Shown here: one piece after another, positions 13,811-21,104 of the stretch
Position numbering within the stretch: position 1 is the first letter of the stretch
Layout: each line of letters begins with the position of its first letter
DNA from: a virus
IMG/VR virus record: IMGVR_UViG_3300034063_000810
Location: 1 to 21,161 of that record
Reading direction: 5' to 3' (one strand)
Length of the DNA: 21,161 bases
Made by a program: the position numbers and the translations under genes
The notes under the pieces: generated by a model
Told to the model about the DNA's origin: nothing
Database searches by the model: none
What the model saw: the letters and a program-made list of their open reading frames with translations, nothing else

Positions 13811-13881
13811 AGCTCGTTGCCGCCGTACTGCTGCTCACCGCCGTGCTTTCCAACGCCACGCTTCAGTCTCTCACCGCATGA
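13807..13881 (+). CDS. 24-residue signal-peptide-like ORF
   Basis: It starts at an ATGA overlap with the preceding gene and reads MKLVAAVLLLTAVLSNA followed by seven residues to a stop. One Lys, a hydrophobic core and an SNA end give a good signal-peptide or small membrane-peptide profile. It fills the whole gap between two genes. It could be a real membrane micropeptide, the remnant of a longer secreted protein, or a coupling ORF that carries ribosomes to the next start at 13889. It is short, so chance is possible. Confidence 0.4.
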   Translation: MKLVAAVLLLTAVLSNATLQSLTA

Positions 13882-13888
13882 GGATCTA

Positions 13889-14275
13889 ATGGGAACCGCA
13901 GGCTACGTCCCCAACTTCAAGGCAGGATCGACCGTCTACCCGTTCCGGGTGGTGCGGATGGATACCAGCGCGGCGTTCACGGCAATCCCGGCTACCGATC
14001 CCGCTCAAATCGTCCTCGGCGTTACGGACGGATCGACGCGAGCGTTTGACTCCACCGAACACGCGGCAGCAGGCGGTACGATCAGTCTTCAGAACAGCCG
14101 TTTCGTCCAGGTGCAGTCCAACGGGACCATCGTGGTCGGTGATCTCCTCAAGGCATCAACGGCTGGTCTCGTGGAGAAAATTGGTACGGGGGAACGTGCG
14201 TTCCTTCAGGCGTGCGACAATGCCGCTAGCGGTGAAATTCTTTGGGCCTTCCGCGTTCAGACCTGGGAGATTTGA
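13889..14275 (+). CDS. Decoration-protein paralogue
   Basis: A 128-residue protein; the ATG at 13889 has GAGGA just upstream. It runs GTAGYVPNFKAGSTVYPFRVV, then IVLGVTDGSTRAFDST, SLQNSRFVQVQSNGTIVVGDLL and SGEILWAFRVQ. The same arrangement is found in the first 125 residues of the next gene and in the 135-residue protein at 17877 beside the capsid gene. The features (small beta protein, GVTDGSTR turn, G-x-x-x-GD-L) suit a trimeric head-decoration or cement protein. As a stand-alone copy away from the capsid gene it may decorate the head together with the fused copy downstream. Confidence 0.75.
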   Translation: MGTAGYVPNFKAGSTVYPFRVVRMDTSAAFTAIPATDPAQIVLGVTDGSTRAFDSTEHAAAGGTISLQNSRFVQVQSNGTIVVGDLLKASTAGLVEKIGTGERAFLQACDNAASGEILWAFRVQTWEI

Positions 14276-14278
14276 CAT

Positions 14279-16354
14279 ATGGGCATCGCAGGACACACTC
14301 CGAACTTCACCGCCGCAGGAACCATCCTGCCGTTCTCGTGCGTCGAAGCAACCACCACCGACCCGTTCAAGGTCGTGGTGGCTACCGCCGAAACGGACAT
14401 TGTGCTTGGTGTGACGGACGGAAGTACACGCGCGTTCGACTCCACGAACAATGCCTTGGCTGGTGACCCGGTCGTGCTTCAGAACAGCGAATTCCTTCAG
14501 CTCCGCGCTGGCGGAACCATCGCCATCGGTGACGGTCTTTGCCCGACCACCAACGGCGCGGTGATTACCGCAACGACTCGCATTCAATTTGTCGCCTGCG
14601 AGGCGGCAAGCAGCGGCGAAATCCTGTGGGCGCAGCGGGTGGGATCGGTGGACAATGCCGAGGCTGGTGTGTACGGGAGCAGCCGTGCCGGCGCATTTCT
14701 TCGAGATGTGATGGCCGGAAACGACTCCGTGGACATCGTGGTGTTCGGAGACAGCAACGCTGGATCGCCGGGAGTATGCGGGTACACCTACGGATGGTCT
14801 TCGGCAATGGCTGCGCTTGGAGCGCCTAATTACGCAACGCCGTTGCATCCATGCGATTCTGAAGATGGCGGAAATGAGCGTTACGGCGGGATGTTTATGC
14901 AGTGGAACGGGTACATCTGGAATGGAAGATCGCAAGAGGATATTGGATTTGTGTATTCGCTTACTAACCGGATTGCTGTCGCAAGTGATACAGATGCCAC
15001 TGCTCTCAACACCACGTTCGACAATTTGTTTGTCCGGGAAAACACCGCTGTTGCTTCCTCATCCACGACGCTGCAGCTTGATGCTGGTGCGTCATCGGTG
15101 AATAACGCATACACCGGAATGTTCATCGGCATTTTGTCGGGTGCGGTAGGAAGCACGTACCCCTCCGGCTCCTCATTCAATTACGGAAAAATTACGGCAT
15201 ACAACGGCACGACCAAGACGGCAACAGTTAGCGGTTGGTCAGTAAGCACGCCAAGTAGTACGGCATCATTTGTGATCGCCAAAGCATTTTGGAAGCCAGC
15301 ATCTTTCAATATTGGTGTTGCGTTTGTTCCGGCAGGCACAACCTACACATCATTCGGCGGCGGCACAAGTGTTCGACTGAATGGAGGTAGTCAACTTGCA
15401 AGCGGCCCAACTGGTGGTGCGGGGGTGTCTCTGCAATACCGCCTCGTGTACGGAAAGTTTGCTACGACTGGAGGCACCTTCCGACTTCGTGCCATGAAGG
15501 GAAGCAATACGCTTGTCGCAGGGAGCGCAAACGACATCCCGACGAGCGGCGGCACCGGATATGACACGGAGAAGCTTAACTTCAGCTCAAGTAATACTGG
15601 CGGAGCGCCGGACGAGATGAAGTGTTCGTGGGCTGGTTACAACACCGGAACGACATATCGAGTTACAGGGCCGTTCGCAGCGTTCTATCACTCGGTGATT
15701 CGCAGGAGTTATAAAGGATTCAGCGTAAGCTGCCTCAACTACTTTGGCGGCGCTACGACTGAATTGCTGGCCGATCTTGTTGAAGCTACGCCCAAGTACC
15801 TGGAGTCGTACCTGAAGGAACTTCGGGAGCGACAGATTGAAGCAGGTGGATCTGGGCGCGTTGTGTGGTGGCACAACAGCGGCATCAATGGATCGGAAAC
15901 AGGATCGACCTGGACGATCAATGCCGCAAGAATCAGAGATGCAGTCTACAACGTGTGGGTCACAACGCTCGGCTATCCGGCAACAGACCTGTCGTTCGTG
16001 ATGTCCGTGACACACCCAGTCGTTGCGGGAGATCCCGGCGCAGGCACATGGGACACGAGTCGTCCTGCAGTAGCACAAGCGGCAGCAAATTGGGCGACTA
16101 CGAATTCAAACGATGGAAAGAATGTCACGGTTGTGGACATTGCATCCATCTTGACGGCGCAGCAGATCAGGGACAGGAACCTGTATCAGAACCTGTCAAA
16201 CACTCTCTATGCAGCGCATCTGCGAAGTCAGCCCACCGTCACGACAACGCCGACTTACAGTCCATCCACATTCACAGGTCTGTCGGATTCTGCTTCGCCG
16301 GACAACGGGTACACCGTGATCACGACCGGAATCATTCGCAAGCTCATCGCCTGA
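14279..16354 (+). CDS. Decoration domain fused to SGNH-hydrolase-like domain
   Basis: A 691-residue protein; GGGAGA (14265-14270) serves as SD. Residues 1-125 repeat the decoration-protein pattern (IVLGVTDGSTRAFDST, GEILWAQRVG). After a linker comes IVVFGDSNAG with GDSN at 157-160, the block I signature of SGNH/GDSL hydrolases (S159 would be the nucleophile). Further candidates are VVWWHNSG (H532, N533), SVTHPV (H579) and LYAAHLRS (H647), the last resembling the C-terminal catalytic His, though the usual Asp three before it is absent. Between these lies a beta-rich insert (about 240-440). It could remove acyl groups from host surface glycans. Later parts are less GC-rich than the head genes. 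Confidence 0.75.
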   Translation: MGIAGHTPNFTAAGTILPFSCVEATTTDPFKVVVATAETDIVLGVTDGSTRAFDSTNNALAGDPVVLQNSEFLQLRAGGTIAIGDGLCPTTNGAVITATTRIQFVACEAASSGEILWAQRVGSVDNAEAGVYGSSRAGAFLRDVMAGNDSVDIVVFGDSNAGSPGVCGYTYGWSSAMAALGAPNYATPLHPCDSEDGGNERYGGMFMQWNGYIWNGRSQEDIGFVYSLTNRIAVASDTDATALNTTFDNLFVRENTAVASSSTTLQLDAGASSVNNAYTGMFIGILSGAVGSTYPSGSSFNYGKITAYNGTTKTATVSGWSVSTPSSTASFVIAKAFWKPASFNIGVAFVPAGTTYTSFGGGTSVRLNGGSQLASGPTGGAGVSLQYRLVYGKFATTGGTFRLRAMKGSNTLVAGSANDIPTSGGTGYDTEKLNFSSSNTGGAPDEMKCSWAGYNTGTTYRVTGPFAAFYHSVIRRSYKGFSVSCLNYFGGATTELLADLVEATPKYLESYLKELRERQIEAGGSGRVVWWHNSGINGSETGSTWTINAARIRDAVYNVWVTTLGYPATDLSFVMSVTHPVVAGDPGAGTWDTSRPAVAQAAANWATTNSNDGKNVTVVDIASILTAQQIRDRNLYQNLSNTLYAAHLRSQPTVTTTPTYSPSTFTGLSDSASPDNGYTVITTGIIRKLIA

Positions 16355-16355
16355 C

Positions 16356-17855
16356 ATGGAAATCGACCTCAAGCCAACCGACGAGATGGCCGCCAACGCC
16401 GAGCGTGGGCTGGCGCTGCGCGAGAAGCACGGACGCGGTGGCACGGAGGTGGGCGTGGCTCGAGCGCGGGACATCAAGAACCGCAAGAACCTGTCCCCGG
16501 ACACGGTGCGCCGGATGAACTCCTACTTCGCCCGCCACGAGGTGGACAAGAAGGGCGAGGGTTGGGGCAAGGATTCGGCCGGGTATATCGCGTGGCTTCT
16601 GTGGGGCGGCGATGCGGGCAAGGCGTGGGCCGACCGCAAGAGCAAGGAACTGGACCGCAAGGAGGACAAGAACGTGAATAGCAAGGCATCGCACAGCGTG
16701 CAGGATGACGGCGAGAAGATCAAGATTGAGCGTGTGGAGCTGTTCATGGCGTTCGACCCGGCCATCGACGATGGCGAGGCTGACCCGGAGCTGAAGCGGT
16801 TCAACAACGAGCGCCTGAAGTCCATCGTCCGCGCCACTCGCGCCCACATGGCGCGTGGCTCCTTCCCCCAGGTCGTGGTCATGCACGAGAAGAACGGGGA
16901 CGAGCCGAAGAGCGCCGTGGGAAGAATTCCCACGATCAATTACGAAGAACGCAATGGCATCGGTTACATTGTGGGAGACATGGAGGTGAACAAGCCCATC
17001 TTCGACAGCCTCATTGCAACCAACGCGTTCCCGCGTCGGTCGGCAGAGATTTGGGCTGAATCGAACCACCTGTCGGAAGTGGCCCTGCTGGGCCGCGAAA
17101 CCCCGCGCCGGCCGTTGCCCGATACCCACTTCGCCCGCGAGGGAAAGAAGATCACTTGTTCCAAGTCAAACTTCGACCTCGCCGGGGTCGGAGGCGGACT
17201 CAACACCTTTGTCCCGGCGACCACCAAGGAGGAAGCCTCAATGGCATCCAACGATTACCGCGAAGAGCTTGAGGCGATGAAGTGCGCCATCGGCGAACTC
17301 GCTGACATGATGAAGAAGAAGTTCGGTGAGGACGAGTCCAAGGACAAGAAGGACGAGATGTCCGCCGAGTCCGAGACCGACATGGAATTCCAGGCCAACG
17401 AAGGCGACGAAGGCGTTCACATCGACATCGGCAGCCATGACGTTGAGGCTCCCGAGGAAGAGGAAGAGGCCATGCCCGTGGTGGCTGCACGTTCGACCTA
17501 CGCCCTGCGTTCGGAGAACGCCCGCCTCAAGTCCCGCATGGAGCGCCTCGAGGCCGAAGTGCGCCGCGAGAAGTTCTCCCGCGAGATCGACATTCTCGAG
17601 CAGGATGGCTACCGCATCCCCGAGTCGCAGCGCGACAATCTGATGACCCAGCTCCAGGCCAGCCGCGATCCGGTTGCCCTGCTTGAGTCGTGGCGCTCCC
17701 TGTTCTCCCGTGACCCCATCGGCGCGAAGATCGACATGAGCCGCGCGGCCATGCCGAAGACCGTCAGCGGTGGCGACATCTCCTCGTTGGTCAAGGAATT
17801 CGCCGGCAAGCCGGAAGAGTTTGCCAAGGCCATCAACTCCCGAATCAAGCGTTAA
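16356..17855 (+). CDS. Prohead protease and scaffold fusion
   Basis: A 499-residue protein starting 1 nt after the previous stop. Residues 7-98 form a conserved phage module (AERGLALREKHGRGGT, LSPDTVRRMNSYFARHEVDKKG, AWLLWGGDAGKAWA). Residues about 115-265 look like a Mu gpI-type capsid protease (VGRIPTINYEERNGIGYIVGDM, FPRRSAEIW, LSEVALLGRETPRRPLP). Catalytic residues cannot be fixed by eye. After VGGGLNTFVP (278-287) come acidic stretches (EEEEEA) and a coiled coil (LRSENARLKSRMERLEAEVRR), typical of scaffold. A strong internal start at 17241 would give free scaffold, as in the lambda C/Nu3 arrangement. Confidence 0.8.
   Translation: MEIDLKPTDEMAANAERGLALREKHGRGGTEVGVARARDIKNRKNLSPDTVRRMNSYFARHEVDKKGEGWGKDSAGYIAWLLWGGDAGKAWADRKSKELDRKEDKNVNSKASHSVQDDGEKIKIERVELFMAFDPAIDDGEADPELKRFNNERLKSIVRATRAHMARGSFPQVVVMHEKNGDEPKSAVGRIPTINYEERNGIGYIVGDMEVNKPIFDSLIATNAFPRRSAEIWAESNHLSEVALLGRETPRRPLPDTHFAREGKKITCSKSNFDLAGVGGGLNTFVPATTKEEASMASNDYREELEAMKCAIGELADMMKKKFGEDESKDKKDEMSAESETDMEFQANEGDEGVHIDIGSHDVEAPEEEEEAMPVVAARSTYALRSENARLKSRMERLEAEVRREKFSREIDILEQDGYRIPESQRDNLMTQLQASRDPVALLESWRSLFSRDPIGAKIDMSRAAMPKTVSGGDISSLVKEFAGKPEEFAKAINSRIKR
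17226..17240 (+). promoter_or_regulatory. Internal ribosome binding site for nested scaffold
   Basis: AAGGAGGA at 17226-17233, 7 nt before an in-frame ATG at 17241. It is one of the best SD sequences in the window although it lies inside a gene, and is exactly where protease-like sequence gives way to scaffold-like sequence. Confidence 0.75.
17241..17855 (+). CDS. Nested scaffold protein (internal start)
   Basis: A 204-residue protein in the same frame as the protease fusion (Met296 of the long form), starting MASNDYREELEAMK after a near-perfect SD. It is acidic in its first half (DESKDKKDEMSAESETDMEFQ-like, then EAPEEEEEA), has a coiled coil near 110-145 and a C-terminal helical region (ISSLVKEFAGKPEEFAKAI), the composition of capsid scaffolds that bind capsid protein at their C-terminus. 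It would be made in excess over the protease form and removed by proteolysis. Independent production is an inference. Confidence 0.65.
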   Translation: MASNDYREELEAMKCAIGELADMMKKKFGEDESKDKKDEMSAESETDMEFQANEGDEGVHIDIGSHDVEAPEEEEEAMPVVAARSTYALRSENARLKSRMERLEAEVRREKFSREIDILEQDGYRIPESQRDNLMTQLQASRDPVALLESWRSLFSRDPIGAKIDMSRAAMPKTVSGGDISSLVKEFAGKPEEFAKAINSRIKR

Positions 17856-17876
17856 TCGCAGAAGGACACTACAGAA

Positions 17877-18284
17877 ATGCTTCAGTTCTCCCCCAATCTC
17901 ATCGCAGGCGGCGACATCAACCCCTTCGCCATCGTGAAGATGTCCACCACCGCATTTACGGGTGTGGCTTCCACCGCTGCTGGTGACTACGTCGTCGGCG
18001 TTGCTGACGGTTCGACTCGTCGTTTCGACTCCGCGCTTCACGCACAGGCGGCTACGTCAACTACGCCGGCGGACCCGATCAGCCTCCAGCCGTCCAACTG
18101 CGTGCAGCTCAAGTGCAACGGCTCCACGGCCATCACCGCTGGTCTTGCTCTCAAGGCAACGACCGCCGGCGCAGCCGTTGGTACGTCCACGAGCGGCGAT
18201 GTTCCCCTGTTTGTTGCTCTCGAGGATGCGTCGGTTGGCGCGATCTTCTGGGCTTACCGTCTCCCCGCCACCAAGGCGATCTGA
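17877..18284 (+). CDS. Head decoration protein (capsid cement)
   Basis: A 135-residue protein directly before the major capsid gene, the standard place for decoration proteins that stabilise the expanded head. An AAGGAC at about 17862-17867 is a distant SD. The features are FSPNLIAGGDINPFAIV, YVVGVADGSTRRFDS, DPISLQPSNCVQLKCNG, AGLALKATTAG and VGAIFWAYRL, matching in order the proteins at 13889 and 14279. Here a short Thr/Ala/Pro insert precedes DPISL. The codon choice, with many GCT/GTT codons like the capsid gene, fits high expression. Confidence 0.78.
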   Translation: MLQFSPNLIAGGDINPFAIVKMSTTAFTGVASTAAGDYVVGVADGSTRRFDSALHAQAATSTTPADPISLQPSNCVQLKCNGSTAITAGLALKATTAGAAVGTSTSGDVPLFVALEDASVGAIFWAYRLPATKAI

Positions 18285-18289
18285 TCCCT

Positions 18290-18304
18290 GACCTTAAGGA
18301 GGTC
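18290..18304 (+). promoter_or_regulatory. SD of the capsid gene inside a small inverted repeat
   Basis: GACCT-TAAGG-AGGTC: a 5-bp stem with a 5-nt loop that contains the near-perfect SD TAAGGAGGT (18295-18303), 6 nt before the ATG at 18310. Part of the SD is in the stem. The hairpin is short and should melt easily; it may modulate initiation or be incidental to the perfect SD. Confidence 0.5.
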
Positions 18305-18309
18305 TTACC

Positions 18310-19359
18310 ATGAGTTATGTCGCAGTCGGTGGCGGACTGAATACGTTCGTCCCCTCCACCAATGCCCTCGCAACGGGCGCTCTCCAGGTTGAATTCACCC
18401 GTGCGGTGAACACCTTCCCCATCACGAAGTACGCGCAGATCGTTCCCACTCAGCAGATGACGGGCTTCTACCTCCGTCTTGACTCGGACGACAACGTCCG
18501 CGTGACTGATGTGAACGAGTTCGCTTGGCCCCTGGGCAACGACCGCCCGGTCGGCAAGATGAACCAGCACGACTTCGTTGCGTTCACCGCTGCTCGATTT
18601 GCGTTCCCGTTCTACATCCCGAACGAGACCGTGAAGCAGGCCGCGTGGGACGTTGTCGCTCAGCACGCTCGCTCCAAGGCGCAGCTCGCCATGACGGCTC
18701 GCTCTATGCGTACCGCGACCGCCCTCACGAATTCTGCGGCCGTGACGGCGTTCACCGCAGCCGGCAACTACTTCGCAACGGGTACGGCTTCGGCTGCTGG
18801 TGGCCCGTGGACGAGTGCTGGTAGCCCGGACAACCGCATTCAGAAGGGCATTCAGCAGGCTCTTCAGCGCATTTCGCTTGCCACGGGCGGCGCGGTGCGT
18901 GGTGAGACTGACATCATGATGGTCATTTCCCCGACCATTGCGAATGCTCTTTCGCAGACTTCGGAAGTTCGTGACTACGTCAAGAACTACCCGGCCGCTC
19001 TGCCCTTCCTTCAGGGTGCGGACACGTTCGCCAAGTACGGCCTCCCGCCGAACCTGTTCGGCGTGCAGGTCGTGGTCGATGACAGCGTGAAGGTCACCAC
19101 CCGCAAGGGTGCTGCCAGCACCACGCGTGAGTTCGTCTACGGCAACTCGGCGGTTTTCGTTAGCCGTCCGGGTGGCCTGGTGGGCGTGGAAGGTTCCACC
19201 TCGTTCTCCACCGTGCAGATCTTCGCCTTTGAGGACATGACCGTTGAGAACTGGGACGATCCGTATGATCGTCGCATGGAAGGCCGCGTGATCGACAACA
19301 GCACCTCGGAACTGGTTGCTCCGGTGTCCGGCTTCCTGGTTGCTAACATTACGGCCTGA
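18310..19359 (+). CDS. Major capsid protein
   Basis: A 349-residue protein with the strongest SD of the window, after scaffold/protease and decoration genes and followed by a strong hairpin: the expected context and expression level. The N-terminus SYVAVGGGLNTFVPST repeats ten residues of the protease fusion. The body has NTFPITKYAQIVP, a long helix (ETVKQAAWDVVAQHARSKAQL), DNRIQKGIQQALQRISLATGG, MMVISPTIANAL and a C-terminal GVEGSTSFSTVQIFAFED, compatible with the HK97 fold although not provable by eye. The size is typical. T-rich codon choice in a GC-rich genome suggests selection for expression. Confidence 0.82.
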   Translation: MSYVAVGGGLNTFVPSTNALATGALQVEFTRAVNTFPITKYAQIVPTQQMTGFYLRLDSDDNVRVTDVNEFAWPLGNDRPVGKMNQHDFVAFTAARFAFPFYIPNETVKQAAWDVVAQHARSKAQLAMTARSMRTATALTNSAAVTAFTAAGNYFATGTASAAGGPWTSAGSPDNRIQKGIQQALQRISLATGGAVRGETDIMMVISPTIANALSQTSEVRDYVKNYPAALPFLQGADTFAKYGLPPNLFGVQVVVDDSVKVTTRKGAASTTREFVYGNSAVFVSRPGGLVGVEGSTSFSTVQIFAFEDMTVENWDDPYDRRMEGRVIDNSTSELVAPVSGFLVANITA

Positions 19360-19379
19360 CGTTCGTTCGCCACAGTCAT

Positions 19380-19411
19380 GGGGGGGCAGGAGTTTCGATT
19401 CCTGCCCCCCC
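19380..19411 (+). terminator. Strong hairpin after the capsid gene
   Basis: GGGGGGCAGGA (19381-19391) pairs perfectly with TCCTGCCCCCC (19400-19410); adding G19380/C19411 gives a 12-bp stem with an 8-nt loop. No T run follows. It begins 21 nt after the capsid stop, so it may be a partial terminator or a 3' stability element that keeps capsid mRNA abundant relative to the downstream connector genes. Confidence 0.7.
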
Positions 19412-19432
19412 GTGTTCGCATAAGGGGACACC

Positions 19433-19927
19433 ATGCCACAGTACGCCGGCTATGCGGAACTTGAGTCATCGCTTGATGCCAACATCATCGCGCAGCTCTC
19501 AAGCGATACGGGCAGCAACAACCCCGGCGCGAACTGCCTTGTGGACACCATCCTGCAACGCGCTAGCAGCGTGGTGCAGGCCTACGCCCGCGTGGGGAAC
19601 ATCTACACGGACACCGATCTGAACACGCTGGCGGCCGCCAATGACGGCCTCCTCGTGATGCTGACGGTGGACTTGGCGACCGAGATGCTGTTCCAGCGCC
19701 GCGCCATGAAGATCACCCCGGCCGTGGAGGCGCGGGTGACCCAGGCCCGTGCCATGCTCGAGGCGCTGCGGGACGGCAAGATGATCTTCGGAGCGGTTGC
19801 CAAGGCCGCCGATGCCGGCGTGTGTGAGGTGGCCGTTGTGCCGATCAACAACCTCGCCTGGTACAACAACGTGAGCAGCAGCGCGTTCTTCCGTCCTCGC
19901 GCCCCGAACATCTACCGGGGCGGCTAA
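19433..19927 (+). CDS. Head-tail connector, gp36 / DUF1320-like
   Basis: A 164-residue protein; AAGGGG precedes the ATG as SD. It starts YAGYAELESSL and has helices for most of its length (TILQRASSVVQAYARVGNIY, LLVMLTVDLATEMLFQRRAMKITPAVEARVTQARAMLEALRDGK), the layout of the Mu gp36/DUF1320 adaptors that follow the capsid gene and link portal to tail. The C-terminal tail (SSSAFFRPRAPNIYRGG) is typical of these proteins. Family assignment from pattern and position; moderately confident. Confidence 0.7.
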   Translation: MPQYAGYAELESSLDANIIAQLSSDTGSNNPGANCLVDTILQRASSVVQAYARVGNIYTDTDLNTLAAANDGLLVMLTVDLATEMLFQRRAMKITPAVEARVTQARAMLEALRDGKMIFGAVAKAADAGVCEVAVVPINNLAWYNNVSSSAFFRPRAPNIYRGG

Positions 19928-20613
19928 TGGCTTCCGATTGGGGCAAGCGCGTTGCCAAGGCGCTGCGCGACCCCGCGGTGGTCAACGGCATCGCCACCCT
20001 CGTAGGGCGCTACGCGAAGCAGCACATTGCAACGAGCCGCGGCCGGGACGAGAGCGGCGGGGAAACGGCATTGCAGCCCTTGGCGGCCGTGAAGGGCGAA
20101 TACTGGACCACGAGCAAGCCGAAGGACTCCGCGGCCATCAAGGCCACGCGAACGGTGGTCGTGGTGCGGCAGCGCAAGATGAAGAACGGCAAGACCGTGG
20201 CGAAGCCCACAACGGTCACGGAGTACCTCGTGACGGGCGAGTCCTACCGCGCTGGCGGGAAGCCCCTGCGCGACACCGGGCAGATGATGCGGGAGATGAA
20301 CGCCAAGGGGCAGACGGGCGGCAACGGCATTTCGATCATCCTGTACGGCCCGCTGCACGCGATCTTCCACGAGCTTGGGTTTGAGACCAGCGGCCCGAAC
20401 TACATCCCGCTGACGCGCAAGGGCAAGCGGTCGCACGCCACGGGTAACAACCCCACCAAGGAGGGCTTGGTGCGCGGCAAGGATTTCGTGATGGCTTGGC
20501 AGGGCGTGACCGTCCCCAAGCGACCGTTTATGATTCCTACCAACGATGAATGGGGAGAGATCGGAAAGTCGATTAGACTAGGCCTCGCCCGAATCCTGAA
20601 AGGAAGAAGCTGA
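19927..20613 (+). CDS. Virion morphogenesis / tail completion protein (gpG, HK97 gp10-like)
   Basis: A 228-residue protein starting at TAATG. Features are a basic N-terminal helix, KPLRDTGQMMREMNA near residue 115, IILYGPLHAIFHELGFETSGPNYIPL and the near-C-terminal VPKRPFMIPTNDEW. PL-x-x-TG, the H-x-x-G element and the (P)KRPF(M)IP element are hallmarks of phage virion morphogenesis proteins that cap or connect the tail. In Mu the gpG gene follows gpF; here it follows the gp36-like gene, so the order is rearranged. A basic loop with NNPTKEG is inserted before the final motif. Confidence 0.75.
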   Translation: MASDWGKRVAKALRDPAVVNGIATLVGRYAKQHIATSRGRDESGGETALQPLAAVKGEYWTTSKPKDSAAIKATRTVVVVRQRKMKNGKTVAKPTTVTEYLVTGESYRAGGKPLRDTGQMMREMNAKGQTGGNGISIILYGPLHAIFHELGFETSGPNYIPLTRKGKRSHATGNNPTKEGLVRGKDFVMAWQGVTVPKRPFMIPTNDEWGEIGKSIRLGLARILKGRS

Positions 20614-21104
20614 TGGCTACCGAAATTTTCGTCGCAGGACCAACCAAGATCCAGGTGAACCTCGGAGCTGGCTACGTTGACCTCGGACTGACCGACAACG
20701 ACAGCCTTCCGCAGATCACCTACACCGACAACGTCCACGAGATCAAGACCGTGGCCTCGGGCGCTGTGCCGGAGGAAATGGTGCTTCAGAACACCACGGC
20801 GGTCATCTCCTGCACCCTGGTCAAGTGGGACGCGGCCAACCTGACGGCCTTGGCCGTGCGGGAGCGCGGCGCGGAATACACCACTACGGTGGGCCGTCTG
20901 CTCATCAACGGCAACGGCACGTTCGGGGTGAAGATCCTCCCGCTGACGGCTGGCAAGACCTCATACACGTTCGCAACGTGCATGATCATGGGCGATGCCA
21001 TCAACCACAGCAACTTCGGCAACGTGGAGCAGCGTCTTGGGCTGACCTTCAAGGCCATCCCGACCCCGTCCACCAACGTCCTCGCTACCTCGGCATCCAC
21101 ATGA
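20613..21104 (+). CDS. Probable tail tube or related tail protein
   Basis: A 163-residue protein starting at TGATG, with GAAAGGAAG as SD. It is beta-rich: IFVAGPTKIQVNLGAGYVDLGLTDND, then VHEIKTVASGAVPEEMVLQNTTAVISCTLVKW, and late FGVKILPLTAGKTSYTFATCMIMGDA and RLGLTFKAIPTP. The layout (small beta-barrel, LG-T-D opening, strand ending in L-F-A-I-P) and the position after the connector genes fit a tail tube-type protein. Whether the tail is contractile cannot be judged, as no sheath or tape-measure gene is in the window. Confidence 0.6.
   Translation: MATEIFVAGPTKIQVNLGAGYVDLGLTDNDSLPQITYTDNVHEIKTVASGAVPEEMVLQNTTAVISCTLVKWDAANLTALAVRERGAEYTTTVGRLLINGNGTFGVKILPLTAGKTSYTFATCMIMGDAINHSNFGNVEQRLGLTFKAIPTPSTNVLATSAST

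Noticed and set aside
20573-20586. Another TAGACT box near the end of the morphogenesis gene
   Set aside because: No ATG follows at 7 nt, and the next gene at 20613 has a good SD, so it does not fit the leaderless set. It could be an ordinary weak promoter.
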